Shown: positions 16,860-26,391 of the stretch, piece by piece
Position numbering within the stretch: position 1 is the stretch's first letter
Layout of the letters: every line of letters begins with the position of its first letter
Source of the DNA: Rhizobiales bacterium Ga0077545
Lineage (GTDB): Bacteria; Pseudomonadota; Alphaproteobacteria; Rhizobiales; Methylopilaceae
DNA length: 64,000 nt
Assembly (NCBI GenBank): GCA_001464335.1
Contig: LNEV01000001.1
Coordinates: 62,001 to 126,000, forward strand
Direction of reading: 5' to 3'
Translations under genes and position numbers: made by a program
The notes under the pieces: generated by a model
Database searches by the model: none
Told to the model about the DNA's origin: nothing
What the model saw: the letters and a program-made list of their open reading frames with translations, nothing else

Positions 16860-19742
16860 TTGAAGCGTGGTCCGTCTAGCCTAGAGGCAGCAAGGTTAGC
16901 GGCCCTCGATGACTATGAAGTCCTCGATACTCCCCCTGAGACAGAATTCGACGAGATAGCGGCACTTGCCGCAGCGATCTGCGATGCACCGATCGCTGTG
17001 GTAAATTTCGTAAGCGGCACGCGCCAGTTTTTTAAAGCTGAGGTGGGGCTGGGCGTGCGCGAGACACCGCTTGAAACATCATTCTGCGTAAAGGCGCTGC
17101 TTGAGAGAGATTTTCTTCTTGTTCCCGACACCGCCGCGGACGAACGGTTCAGTTGTAATCCGCTTGTAACGGGGGAACCCAAGCTCCGCTTTTACGCTGG
17201 TGCACTCCTGAAAACCACGGACGATCTCGCGATCGGTACTTTGTGTGTGCTGGATTATAAGCCGCGCACTCTGAGCCACGTTCAGGAGCAATCACTTCGT
17301 GTGCTCGCCCGTCAGGTGATGGCGCGACTGGATCTAAAGCGTCTGGCGGGGCGGCAGCGGAATGATCTTGCGGAGGCACGCGCTAGCGAAGAACGTTATC
17401 GGTCGTTGTTCAACTCAATCGATGCTGGCTTTTGCGTCATTGAGATGAAGTTCGACGCCAGTGGGTTTGCTCAAGACTACAAGTTTGTCGAAGTGAACAA
17501 ATCTTTCGAGACATATACAGGAATCTCGGAAGCCGCGGGTCGCTGGATGCGGGAAATCGCGCCATCACATGAGCAGCACTGGTTCGACTTGTATGGTCAG
17601 GTCGCGCGAACAGGCGAGTCAATTCGCGTCGAACTTCCCGCTCGGGAGCTTGGCGGTCGTTGGTATATGGTCCATGCATACCGGGTCGATGAACCCAACG
17701 CTAACCGTGTCGCTATTTTGTTTTCCGACCTCACGGAGCGAAAGCGTGTTGAGGACGAACTTGCCAACAGCCGCGACGAGCTTGAGCTCATCACGAAAGC
17801 GGCTCAGCTCGGGCGATTTGACTACCGACCACGAACGCAATCGCTGTGGTGGGATGATCGCTGCCGCGCTTTGTTCGGCCTCAGCCCCGGCACGCCAGTG
17901 TCCTACGAGACCGCGTTCCTTGCCGGCGTTCATCCAGAGGATCGGAAGGCTGCGCATGAAGCGGTGCTGGACGCGCTTGACCCGAGCGGCAGCCGCAAAT
18001 TCCTCGCGGAGTACCGCACCGTCGGCATTGAGGACGGGGTTGTCCGGCACGTTGTTGCCCATGGCCTGACTTTTTTTGAAGATCGTGAACCTATTCGGCT
18101 GATCGGCGCAGTTGAAGATGTTTCGGCAGACCGAAAAGCAAGCGTTCAGCTCCGCGAAACCGAAGAGCGCTTGAGGCTGGCCGTTCGTGCGACAAACGAT
18201 GCCATATGGGACTGGGACTTCCGAACCAATCACGTTCTATGGAACGAGGCTCTCCATCGTGCGTATGGCCATGCGCTGAACACCGTCCAGCCGACGGGCG
18301 AGTGGTGGCTGAAGCAAATCCATCCAGAGGATCGCGAGCGGATATTTCAATCAATCCATGCCGTTGTTGACGGAGGAGGTTCGGACTGGACCGACGAATA
18401 TCGGTTTCAAAAGGCCGACGGGAGTTACAGCGATGTTTTGGACCGGGGCTATGTAATCAGAAGCGAAGGCGACTCGGCCGTACGCATGGTTGGCGCAATG
18501 TTGGACGTCACGGCAAGAAAGCAGGTCGAGCGTCAACTCGAACGAGACAACGAGCTTCTGAATGAGGAAGTTGTCAAGCGCGCCGCAGAACGCGACCGCG
18601 CGGAGGAGGCGCTTCGGCAGGCGCAGAAAATGGAGGCCGTGGGGCAATTGACGGGCGGCATTGCGCACGATTTCAACAATATGCTGACCGGAATTATTGG
18701 TAGCCTCCATCTGATTCAGCGAAGCCTCGCGGCTGGCAAGTTGGAGAGGTTGGACCGCTACATCGATGCGGCCAATACTTCCGCCCAACGTGCAGCGGCG
18801 CTCACCGCGCGTCTTTTGGCTTTCGGGCGGCGCCAGTCGCTCGACTTAAAGCCGACCGACATCAACGCGCTTGTCAGCGGCATGGAGGATATGCTTCACC
18901 GTACGCTCGGCGAGCAGGTTGCGATAGAGGTGCACCTCGGCGACGATCTCTGGGCCGGATGTACGGACGATAATCAGCTTGAGAGCGCCCTGCTCAATCT
19001 TTGCATAAACGCGCGCGATGCGATGCCCGAAGGCGGAAAATTAACAATTGAAACCGCGAATTTCGAGGTCGACGAGCGGTGGGAAAGCTCCGATCTGCCG
19101 AAGGGGGAGTACGTTGTAATTTCCGTCTCAGACACGGGACTGGGAATGTCCTCGTCGACGCTTAAAAAGGTTTTCGAGCCGTTCTTTACCACAAAGCCAG
19201 TCGGGCAGGGATCGGGTCTTGGCCTCTCCATGGTCTACGGGTTCGCCCGCCAATCAGGTGGCCAAGTTGGCATCTACAGCGAGCCCGGAAAGGGTACGAC
19301 TGTTAGGCTCTACATTCCTCGTTTCGACGGCGAGGTCGAGGTCGAAACGACGGATGACCGCAATTCGCCACGCGGTGATGGCGAGGTCGTGTTGATCGTA
19401 GAGGATGATCCCTCGGTACGATTGATCGTCCTGGATGTCTTGGAGGAGCTTGGTTATCGTTCGATCGAGGCAGTCGATGCTGCCGCCGCAATCCCAATTG
19501 TTCAGTCGAGAGAGCGCATCGATTTGCTCGTCACGGATGTGGGGCTTCCCGGCCTCAACGGTCGCCAACTTGCCGAAGTCGCTCGGGAGTCTCGTCCCGA
19601 TCTGCGCATACTATTCATTACAGGATACGCGGCGAACGCCGCCGTTCGAAGCGGCTTTCTGGGCCATGGCATGGACATGCTGACAAAGCCGTTTGCCATC
19701 GACGCGCTGGCGACCAAAATTCGGGAAATGCTTGAAACGTGA
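16860..19742 (+). CDS. Hybrid sensor histidine kinase (GAF, PAS, HisKA, HATPase, REC)
   Basis: About 960 residues from a TTG start preceded by GGGAAGGG. A longer in-frame ORF begins at 16551, but its extra residues look non-coding. Domains in order: GAF about 8-160 (LDTPPE entry motif), three PAS regions starting about 171, 308 and 438, a HisKA dimerisation helix with H603 (GGIAHDFNNML), an HATPase with the NLCINARDAMP N-box, DTGLGM and GSGLGLS, and a C-terminal receiver with D893 (LVTDVGLPG). No transmembrane segment is evident, so it is probably cytosolic. No output regulator gene is adjacent, and the signal is unknown. Soluble GAF/PAS kinases of this type often sense redox state, light or small molecules. 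Confidence 0.9.
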   Translation: MKRGPSSLEAARLAALDDYEVLDTPPETEFDEIAALAAAICDAPIAVVNFVSGTRQFFKAEVGLGVRETPLETSFCVKALLERDFLLVPDTAADERFSCNPLVTGEPKLRFYAGALLKTTDDLAIGTLCVLDYKPRTLSHVQEQSLRVLARQVMARLDLKRLAGRQRNDLAEARASEERYRSLFNSIDAGFCVIEMKFDASGFAQDYKFVEVNKSFETYTGISEAAGRWMREIAPSHEQHWFDLYGQVARTGESIRVELPARELGGRWYMVHAYRVDEPNANRVAILFSDLTERKRVEDELANSRDELELITKAAQLGRFDYRPRTQSLWWDDRCRALFGLSPGTPVSYETAFLAGVHPEDRKAAHEAVLDALDPSGSRKFLAEYRTVGIEDGVVRHVVAHGLTFFEDREPIRLIGAVEDVSADRKASVQLRETEERLRLAVRATNDAIWDWDFRTNHVLWNEALHRAYGHALNTVQPTGEWWLKQIHPEDRERIFQSIHAVVDGGGSDWTDEYRFQKADGSYSDVLDRGYVIRSEGDSAVRMVGAMLDVTARKQVERQLERDNELLNEEVVKRAAERDRAEEALRQAQKMEAVGQLTGGIAHDFNNMLTGIIGSLHLIQRSLAAGKLERLDRYIDAANTSAQRAAALTARLLAFGRRQSLDLKPTDINALVSGMEDMLHRTLGEQVAIEVHLGDDLWAGCTDDNQLESALLNLCINARDAMPEGGKLTIETANFEVDERWESSDLPKGEYVVISVSDTGLGMSSSTLKKVFEPFFTTKPVGQGSGLGLSMVYGFARQSGGQVGIYSEPGKGTTVRLYIPRFDGEVEVETTDDRNSPRGDGEVVLIVEDDPSVRLIVLDVLEELGYRSIEAVDAAAAIPIVQSRERIDLLVTDVGLPGLNGRQLAEVARESRPDLRILFITGYAANAAVRSGFLGHGMDMLTKPFAIDALATKIREMLET

Positions 19743-19850
19743 AAGCGGTCTCCAGCGAGCAGGGCAAGGGCGCAAAATACTTGATCCTGCCGTCCGACTG
19801 TAACGACAAACCTTCCGCCGGTTATGTGTGCTGACCTCCTCGATTATCGA

Positions 19851-19909
19851 TTTTGACCCAAAGTGGACCTTTGGGGGAAGTTGTTCGCCATCAACGCTTT
19901 AGCGCTCGG
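19851..19909 (+). repeat. 59-bp direct repeat, copy 2
   Basis: Same orientation and 58 of 59 bases identical to 14296-14354. It lies between the kinase stop and the convergent UvrA-like gene, and ends 20 bp before the UvrA stop codon. Confidence 0.85.
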
Positions 19910-19928
19910 AAAGATCTTCCTAGCACAT

Positions 19929-22451
19929 CTATGCGGTAGCGCGGCGAAGATACTTGGCGGTAACAGATCTCTTGCTCAAACGGACCTTTGCGGGAGGTCC
20001 GGCGGCAATCACTTTGCCACCTTCGTCACCTGCGCCGGGCCCGATATCGATCATCCAATCACTGGCGGCAACTACCATCATGTCATGCTCGACAACAAGC
20101 ACCGTGTTGCCGCCGGCCACCAGGCCATTGAGCTGCTTCAGAAGCTTTTGAACATCTGACGGATGCAGGCCAGTGGTTGGCTCGTCCAGGACGTAAAGTG
20201 TCGAGCCACGCGGGGCGCGCTGCAATTCAGTCGCAAGCTTGATCCGTTGCGCCTCACCACCGGATAGCTCCGTTGCCGACTGTCCGAGCCTGATATAGCC
20301 AAGGCCGACTTCCCGGACGACGCCCAGAGAGCGAGTTAGAACGGCATCGCCATCAAAGAATTCAGACGCTTCGTCCACGGTCATTGCGAGCACATCCGCA
20401 ATCGACTTTCCGCGGACCTTGATTTCGAGAGTCTTGGCATTGTAGCGCGCGCCCTTACATGTCGGGCATGGGGTGTAGACGCTCGGCAGAAAGAGAAGCT
20501 CGACGCAGACAAACCCTTCGCCCTGGCACGTTTCGCAACGCCCTTTGGCAACGTTGAAAGAGAACCGCCCGGCATCATAGCGGCGTCCGCGAGCTTCCCT
20601 GGTTGCGGCGAACATCTTCCGGACGTGGTCGAATAGACCGGTGTAAGTCGCAAGGTTCGATCGCGGGGTGCGCCCGATCGGCTTCTGATCGACGACCACG
20701 AGCCGTTTGATGTCATCAAGACCATCAACGATCGTGCCCCTCAACGTCTTTGGTGAAAGCGGCTCCAGCGCTTCAGACTTTTCCTCGGGCTCGTCCGACC
20801 GTTGGCCGAGCTTGTCGGTCAGCGCCTCCACAAGGAATTGGCTGATCAAAGTCGACTTGCCTGAGCCCGAGACGCCTGTGATACTGGTCAAGACGCCCAG
20901 CGGGATGTCGACGTCCAAAGACCGAATGTTGTTGCGTGTCACGCCACGCAGACGCAGCCAACTTCGGGGCGTCCGCGCTTCGGACAAAAATTTCGTGCCG
21001 GGTGTAAACAGGTGAAGCCGGGTCTCCGAAGCTTTGATCCGGCGAAGCCCTTCGGGTGGGCCGCTGTAGAGAATCTCCCCGCCTTGTTCGCCGGCCCCGG
21101 GCCCTACATCAACGATCCAGTCGGCATGGCGGACAATATCGAGTTCGTGCTCGACGACGAATAGCGAGTTTCCGGCAGCCTTGAGTCGGTCGAGCGCGCG
21201 CAGCAATGCTTCGGTATCCGCGGGATGCAGACCGGCGGACGGCTCGTCGAGGACATAAACGACGCCGAAAAGATTTGATTGAACCTGCGTCGCCAGGCGC
21301 AGCCGCTGCAGTTCCCCCGGCGAGAGCGTCGGTGTGCTGCGTTCAAGCGTCAGATAGCCGAGGCCCAAATCGAGAAGCACATCGAGACGAGACAGCAGAT
21401 CCTCCACGATACGCTCAACGACCATTTCTTTCTCCGGGTGCGTCTCGGAGTTTTTATTGATTGCCGCGGGGCTGCGAAGCAGACGCCCCAGCTGCTTCAA
21501 CGGAAGCCGCGACAGTTCGGTGATATCGAGCCCCGCAAACTTCACTCTGAGAGACTCGGGACGAAGTCTCTTGCCGTGACAGGTCGGGCATATGCTGATC
21601 TCAAGGAACTGAGATACGCGCCGCTTCATCATATCGCTCTGCGTTGTCGCGAGCGTCTGCATCACGTAGTTCCGGGCTCCCGTGAAGGTGCCCATGTAAC
21701 TCCGCTCGTCACCGCGTTTGATGGCGCGCCGTACTTCCGCAGGAGTGAACCCAATGTAGACTGGAACCCGCGGCTGCTCGTCGGTGAACAATATCCAGTC
21801 ACGAAGCTTCTTAGGTAGACGGCGCCAAGGGACGTCTAGCTCATGACCGAGCGAGACGAGAATATCGCGCAGGTTCTGGCCCTGCCAAGCAGTAGGCCAA
21901 GCAGCCACGGCGCGTTGGCGTATCGTAAGATCAGGGTTGGGAACCAACGACCTTTCCGTCACCTCATGGACGTGGCCGATGCCTTGACAGCGCGGGCACG
22001 CCCCATCTGGCGTGTTAGGAGAGAAGGACTCGGCGTAGAGAATCGACTGGCCGCGTGGATATGCTCCGGCCCGTGAATACAACATTCGCAATAAGTTCGA
22101 TAAAGTAGTGACGGTACCCACCGATGATCGTGTCGTCGGAGATCCACGTTGTTGTTGCAATGCTACCGCTGGCGGTAGGCCCTCAATCTCATCGACGTCC
22201 GGAACGGTCAGTTGGTGGAACAGGCGTCGTGCGTACGGAGAAACAGACTCCAGGTAGCGGCGCTGGGCTTCCGCATAGAGGGTGCCGAACGCGAGGGACG
22301 ATTTTCCAGATCCCGAGACACCCGTGAAAACAACCAGTCGTTCCCGTGGAATGTTTATCGAGATATTTTTAAGATTGTGAGTGCGGGCCCCATTTACCCG
22401 GATGAATCCGCCTGCAGGCCCTAGCTCAGTTCTTTGATTCGGTGCGCGCAT
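19929..22451 (-). CDS. UvrA paralogue (class II excinuclease ATPase subunit)
   Basis: About 840 residues, an ABC-type DNA-damage recognition ATPase. It has two Walker A motifs (GVSGSGKSS near the N-terminus and GVSGSGKST in the second half), paired signature/Walker B regions (LSPGELQR, then [19 protein letters not shown], then [11 protein letters not shown]) and Cys-rich zinc modules ([27 protein letters not shown]...CPTCKGARY). It is shorter than canonical UvrA (about 940), consistent with class II paralogues that are linked to drug or DNA-adduct tolerance and may lack the UvrB-binding domain. A GTG 33 bases upstream is an alternative start. It is monocistronic. Confidence 0.88.
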   Translation of the reverse strand: MRAPNQRTELGPAGGFIRVNGARTHNLKNISINIPRERLVVFTGVSGSGKSSLAFGTLYAEAQRRYLESVSPYARRLFHQLTVPDVDEIEGLPPAVALQQQRGSPTTRSSVGTVTTLSNLLRMLYSRAGAYPRGQSILYAESFSPNTPDGACPRCQGIGHVHEVTERSLVPNPDLTIRQRAVAAWPTAWQGQNLRDILVSLGHELDVPWRRLPKKLRDWILFTDEQPRVPVYIGFTPAEVRRAIKRGDERSYMGTFTGARNYVMQTLATTQSDMMKRRVSQFLEISICPTCHGKRLRPESLRVKFAGLDITELSRLPLKQLGRLLRSPAAINKNSETHPEKEMVVERIVEDLLSRLDVLLDLGLGYLTLERSTPTLSPGELQRLRLATQVQSNLFGVVYVLDEPSAGLHPADTEALLRALDRLKAAGNSLFVVEHELDIVRHADWIVDVGPGAGEQGGEILYSGPPEGLRRIKASETRLHLFTPGTKFLSEARTPRSWLRLRGVTRNNIRSLDVDIPLGVLTSITGVSGSGKSTLISQFLVEALTDKLGQRSDEPEEKSEALEPLSPKTLRGTIVDGLDDIKRLVVVDQKPIGRTPRSNLATYTGLFDHVRKMFAATREARGRRYDAGRFSFNVAKGRCETCQGEGFVCVELLFLPSVYTPCPTCKGARYNAKTLEIKVRGKSIADVLAMTVDEASEFFDGDAVLTRSLGVVREVGLGYIRLGQSATELSGGEAQRIKLATELQRAPRGSTLYVLDEPTTGLHPSDVQKLLKQLNGLVAGGNTVLVVEHDMMVVAASDWMIDIGPGAGDEGGKVIAAGPPAKVRLSKRSVTAKYLRRATA

Positions 22452-22510
22452 CGGACCGTCTCGGAGCGAATGTGAACTGAGCACTTTCTTTCGGTCACGG
22501 AGATTCCCTC

Positions 22511-22975
22511 ATGAGCGAGACCGATGGCTCGTTCCGCCTCACGAGCATGAACCAAGGCCGCACCAATCCGTGCGTGTCAACTTCGAGCCGAAGCTCTATG
22601 CCAAAATCCGCGAGGCAGCCGGGCTGACCAAGCCTCTTGCGATGCTAAAGGGGACGGCGGCATTTCGCAAGGCAACCGGGGATGTTCGGCCCGACGAGAT
22701 CAAGGTGTTCGACTACATCTATGGCGTACTGCACTCTCCGGCATACCGCTCGAATTTCGGCATGGCCCTGAAAAGAGGGCTATCGGCGCGTGCCATTCCC
22801 GGCCGACGCGGCGGACTTCAACCATTTCAGCGAGGAAGGCGAGGCAATGCGGCTTCATTTGATGGCCGAAGGCGATCGACGATACATCGTTGCCTTCGAC
22901 GGCGAAGGTGACAGCGCAGTCGTGAGGCCAAATTTTGAGGACGGCAAAATCAGTATCCCTACCTGCCGCTGCCGG
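22511..22975 (+). pseudogene. Decayed C-terminus of a type-ISP-like restriction-modification protein
   Basis: Across three frames one can read MSETDGSFRLTSMN, RVNFEPKLYAKIREAAGL, DEIKVFDYIYGVLHSPAYR, then VPFPADAADFNHFSEEGEA and VRPNFEDGKI. This order matches the C-terminal part of single-chain (type ISP/IIG-like) helicase-methyltransferase restriction proteins, with the family hallmark YIYGVLHSPAYR. At least two frameshifts break it, and the nuclease, helicase and methyltransferase parts are absent. It is the tail of a lost defence gene. Confidence 0.7.
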
Positions 22976-23027
22976 CGGCTCCTCATGGCAGCGCCCCGGC
23001 CATTTTTCTCGATTGCCCGCAGACCGA

Positions 23028-24350
23028 CTATCTGTAGACGAGGGTTGGCAGCCACAACGACAGCGCCGGGATATAAGACACGAGCATAAGACCGATCAGA
23101 TACAGCGCCAGCAGCGGCAGCAATCCGCGCACAATCTGCGCCATCGGGACTTTGCACACGCTCATCACCACGAAGAGGTTCAGGCCGAAGGGCGGTGTGA
23201 ACAGACCGATCGCCAGGTTAACCACCATGATGGTGCCGAAGTGGATCGGGTCTAGGCCGATCGACAGTGCAAGCGGTTTCAAAAGCGGCGTCAGGATCAC
23301 AATCGCCGACACCGGATCCATGAACATGCCGATGACCAGCAACAGCACATTAATGAGCAGCAGTACCATCCACCACGGCCATCCCAAACTTTCGATGAAC
23401 GCCACGAGATCCTGTGGCACTTGGCCGATCACGAGAACCCAGGCGAAGAGGCCCGCAGCAGCCATGATGATGAATATCTGCGCCGAAACGTAAGCCGCCT
23501 GCTTCACGGCATCCACGAGGGCGCGGCCGGTCATTTCGCGATAAAGAAGCGTCGAGACCACGAGAGCGTAAAGGCAAGCGATCGCGGCGACTTCCGTCGG
23601 GGTTGCAATGCCGCTGTAAATCCCAGAGAAAATGATGAACGGGACGCCGAGGGCAAGCGATGCCCCGCGCGTTTCGCGGCCGATGATTTTCAAACGGGCC
23701 AGAGGCGCTTCGAACAGTTTCGGCGGCTTTGCGGGAAGCTGGGACGGGTCGGCGGGCGTCGGCTTGGCGATGCGGCCGTAGAGATAGCAATAGCCGCCGA
23801 TCAGGAACGCGATGATTACGCTGGGCACAAATCCCGCGAGGAAAAGCTGCGCCACCGAGACATTGGCGGTCGCGGCAAACAGGATCATGTTGATGGAGGG
23901 TGGAATAACGCTATCGAGCGCACCCATCCCGGCTAAAAGCCCCGCCGAGAACTGGCTGCTGTAGCCTTCTTTGCGCAGTTCCGGAAAAAGAATCTTGCCA
24001 AGCGTTGCGGTCACCGCGGGCGCGGAGCCAGAAATCACCCCGAACACCGTATTGACGCCAACCGTCGTGATCGCTGTTCCGCCTGGCAGATTCCCCGTCA
24101 GTGATTTCGTCCAATTGATCAGGCGTACCGCGATGGAGCCGCTGCCCATGAGATAGCCAGCGAGGATGAAAAGCGGAATTGCCATCAGAGCGAACTCGTT
24201 CAACGAGCCGAACATCGTCTGCGGCATGATCGACAAAGGCATGTCGATGAAGAAGACAAGGCTAATAAACGAGATAATAACGAGGATGAGCCATACGGGA
24301 ATCCCGAACAGCATCAGAAACGGTGCGACAATCGCCATCATCAGGACCAT
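23028..24350 (-). CDS. dctM: TRAP transporter large permease (DctM)
   Basis: A 440-residue polytopic inner-membrane protein with about 12 hydrophobic segments. It matches the DctM transport subunit of TRAP transporters (N-terminal FGIPVWLILVIISFISLVFF core, GLLAGMGALDSVIPPS, and the C-terminal FTPPFGLNLFV motif). It uses the sodium gradient to import an organic anion delivered by the periplasmic DctP. The order on the minus strand is dctP-dctQ-dctM with short gaps, so it is the last gene of the operon. Confidence 0.93.
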   Translation of the reverse strand: MVLMMAIVAPFLMLFGIPVWLILVIISFISLVFFIDMPLSIMPQTMFGSLNEFALMAIPLFILAGYLMGSGSIAVRLINWTKSLTGNLPGGTAITTVGVNTVFGVISGSAPAVTATLGKILFPELRKEGYSSQFSAGLLAGMGALDSVIPPSINMILFAATANVSVAQLFLAGFVPSVIIAFLIGGYCYLYGRIAKPTPADPSQLPAKPPKLFEAPLARLKIIGRETRGASLALGVPFIIFSGIYSGIATPTEVAAIACLYALVVSTLLYREMTGRALVDAVKQAAYVSAQIFIIMAAAGLFAWVLVIGQVPQDLVAFIESLGWPWWMVLLLINVLLLVIGMFMDPVSAIVILTPLLKPLALSIGLDPIHFGTIMVVNLAIGLFTPPFGLNLFVVMSVCKVPMAQIVRGLLPLLALYLIGLMLVSYIPALSLWLPTLVYR

Positions 24351-24365
24351 TGGTCTGTTCCAGTT

Positions 24366-24848
24366 CTACTGGTGATAGTCGGGAGGGGCGGGGCGTGTGC
24401 TGGCGAGCGCGGCGACGGCAAGCAGCGTGAAGGCCAGCGGCATGACGCCGTAACCGATGAAGGCGGGAAGAGCGCCGCTCATGCTGCGCTCTCCGGCCTG
24501 ATACATGCGTAGCGTTTCCAGGCCGCCGTAATAGGCAATGACGCTGGCTATCCCCACGGTGCATATGACAAGGAAGGCATGGCTGATCGACGCCGCCCAG
24601 CGCGGCATCGCATTCGCGGCGACGTCAATGGCGAGATGGGCGCCACGTTGCGTGAGAGGAACGGCGGCGATGAAGACGATCCACGCCAGAGTCCAGCGCG
24701 CGACGTCATACAGCCAAACCCATGAAAGGCCGATCTGCCGTCCGAGAATGAGCAGAAGAATTTGAACCAGAAGCGCCGCCGTGAGACCGGTTACGATCCA
24801 GTCGAGCGGACGCATGAGAGCTTCAACGCAGCGCTTGAATGCAGACAT
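24366..24848 (-). CDS. dctQ: TRAP transporter small permease (DctQ)
   Basis: A 160-residue membrane protein with four hydrophobic helices (for example TGLTAALLVQILLLILG), the DctQ fold that pairs with DctM. The AGGAG site eight bases ahead of the ATG at 24848 decides the start; the in-frame extension upstream is not family-like. It lies 15 bp before dctM, so the genes are probably coupled. Confidence 0.88.
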   Translation of the reverse strand: MSAFKRCVEALMRPLDWIVTGLTAALLVQILLLILGRQIGLSWVWLYDVARWTLAWIVFIAAVPLTQRGAHLAIDVAANAMPRWAASISHAFLVICTVGIASVIAYYGGLETLRMYQAGERSMSGALPAFIGYGVMPLAFTLLAVAALASTRPAPPDYHQ

Positions 24849-24979
24849 CCCGCAATCTCCTGATATTTTCTGGCGGGGCAGCATGGTACCCGCCGTACTT
24901 ATGCCTGTCTCTGATCCTTGCGTGGGACGAAGGCGTTTGGGATGCGGGAGTATGGTCCCGCATCCCAGAATGTCGGTGC

Positions 24980-26011
24980 TCAATTATGCTTGGCGATTTC
25001 CGCCTGAAGTCCCTTGAGCGCAGGGCCCATAGCCGGATCGGTTTCGATGAGGTCCCAAGCCGGCTGCGCGCGTTCACGCAGGATCGTGCGCTCTTCTTCC
25101 GGAAGTTTGGTGATCATCGCGCCTTCCTTCGCCATCGCTTCGATAGCGTGATCCTGGAAAGGTTTCGCCAGATCCTTGGACTTCTCTGCCGAAGCACGAC
25201 CGGCTTTCTTCAGGATTTCCTGAAGCTCAGGGTCAAGGCCGTCGAGCCAGCGCGAGCTCAAGGTCAGCACGGTCGCCAGCGCGCCATGGTCCGAGATGGT
25301 GAAATACTTGGCCACCTCGTGGAGTTTTCGTCCATACGTCGCGTCAGCTGGATTTTCGTGGCCTTCGATCGTCTTCTGCTGAAGCCCCATATAGACTTCC
25401 GAAAAAGACATTGCCGTCACGGTCGAGCCCCAGGACTGGTACTGCTTGACGAGGATCGGGGAGGTCATGGTGCGGTATATGCGGCCCTTGAAGTCGTCTG
25501 CCTTCGTGACCGGGAAGGTCGTATTGAAATGCTTGAAGCCGCCCGTCATCCAAGCCACGGGCTCGTAACCTTCCTTGCGCAGGGCCTCGTTGAGAACGTC
25601 CGCCGCAGGCGAGTTCAGAACTGCGGTCTGTACGGACTCGTTCGGGAACAGGAAAGGCAGGTCGAGTACGCCTAGAATTTTTGCGATGGGCGTGAGGAAT
25701 GCCGAGGGCTGGATGATGCCCTGCAGTGCACCGTCACGAACCTGTTGGTTCATCGACGAGTTCGATCCGAGCTGATTGGCGGGGAAAATCTGAACCTGGA
25801 TTCGACCGCCCGATTCCCGCTCGACCTCTTCCTTATAGAAACGCACGACGGCGTCCTGATAGTCCTCGATCGTGTCATGGCCGATCCGCAGCGTGACCTT
25901 ACTTTGTGCTTCTGCCTTGTGCGGCACTGCACAAAAAGCGATCAGGCCGGCACAAGCCAAGGCGGACGCGCGAAGGGAAATCGATTTCCAGCTTTTGATG
26001 CTCTGCAGCAT
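24980..26011 (-). CDS. dctP: TRAP transporter solute-binding protein (DctP)
   Basis: A 343-residue periplasmic receptor with a Sec signal peptide (SLRASALACAGLIAFCAVPH, cleavage near AEAQ). DctP-family landmarks include VKVTLRIGHD-like start (KVTLRIGHD), IFPANQLGSN, PFLFPNES and the ligand-contact region GRIYRTMTSP. The start at 26011 has a GGAGG-like site; a longer ORF upstream adds non-family residues. It heads the TRAP operon and is divergent from the HpaB-type monooxygenase gene, so the imported ligand is likely an aromatic or acylated carboxylate processed by that cassette (inference). Confidence 0.92.
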   Translation of the reverse strand: MLQSIKSWKSISLRASALACAGLIAFCAVPHKAEAQSKVTLRIGHDTIEDYQDAVVRFYKEEVERESGGRIQVQIFPANQLGSNSSMNQQVRDGALQGIIQPSAFLTPIAKILGVLDLPFLFPNESVQTAVLNSPAADVLNEALRKEGYEPVAWMTGGFKHFNTTFPVTKADDFKGRIYRTMTSPILVKQYQSWGSTVTAMSFSEVYMGLQQKTIEGHENPADATYGRKLHEVAKYFTISDHGALATVLTLSSRWLDGLDPELQEILKKAGRASAEKSKDLAKPFQDHAIEAMAKEGAMITKLPEEERTILRERAQPAWDLIETDPAMGPALKGLQAEIAKHN

Positions 26012-26391
26012 TTGGTGCCTCCAATTGTTCGTTTCCTCTGTAAGCGGCACTACATCCGCTTTATTTCCTAGAATTTTCCGCAAGTTACGCATGCAGCAGG
26101 ACGACAATTTATATTACTAAGTTACATAATGTTGGGCGCTTCTTAAAGAGATAAATGATCAGCCGCCGCAAGCTTAATTCGCGTTTCTCCGGGAAAATAC
26201 AGAGCGTGCCAGTCATAGCAATGCTTGTGCCATCGCGGCGGCCCACATCCAAAAGTCTAATTTTGACAGCATAAATTTGCCGCACACAGCCAAAGAAATA
26301 TAATTGACTTAGCTAATTTGGTCCCATAACTTTTGCCAAGTTGGGGTGCCGCTCCGCGCGGACCGCGAACGTGAGTTGGGGAGAAGTCAGG
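26012..26391. promoter_or_regulatory. Divergent control region (TRAP operon / monooxygenase cassette)
   Basis: A 380-bp AT-rich non-coding stretch. CTAAGT-centred AT-rich imperfect dyads occur near 26111-26128 and, in opposite orientation, near 26301-26320 (TAATTGACTTAGCTAATT). These are placed where a MarR regulator could control both sides. A TTGACA box is at 26263-26268, without a convincing matching -10 box. Confidence 0.4.

Noticed and set aside
16531-16863. A 110-codon plus-strand frame before the kinase
   Set aside because: No family signal; most of it overlaps leader sequence and an opposite miniprotein ORF. The kinase start is better placed by its ribosome-binding site.
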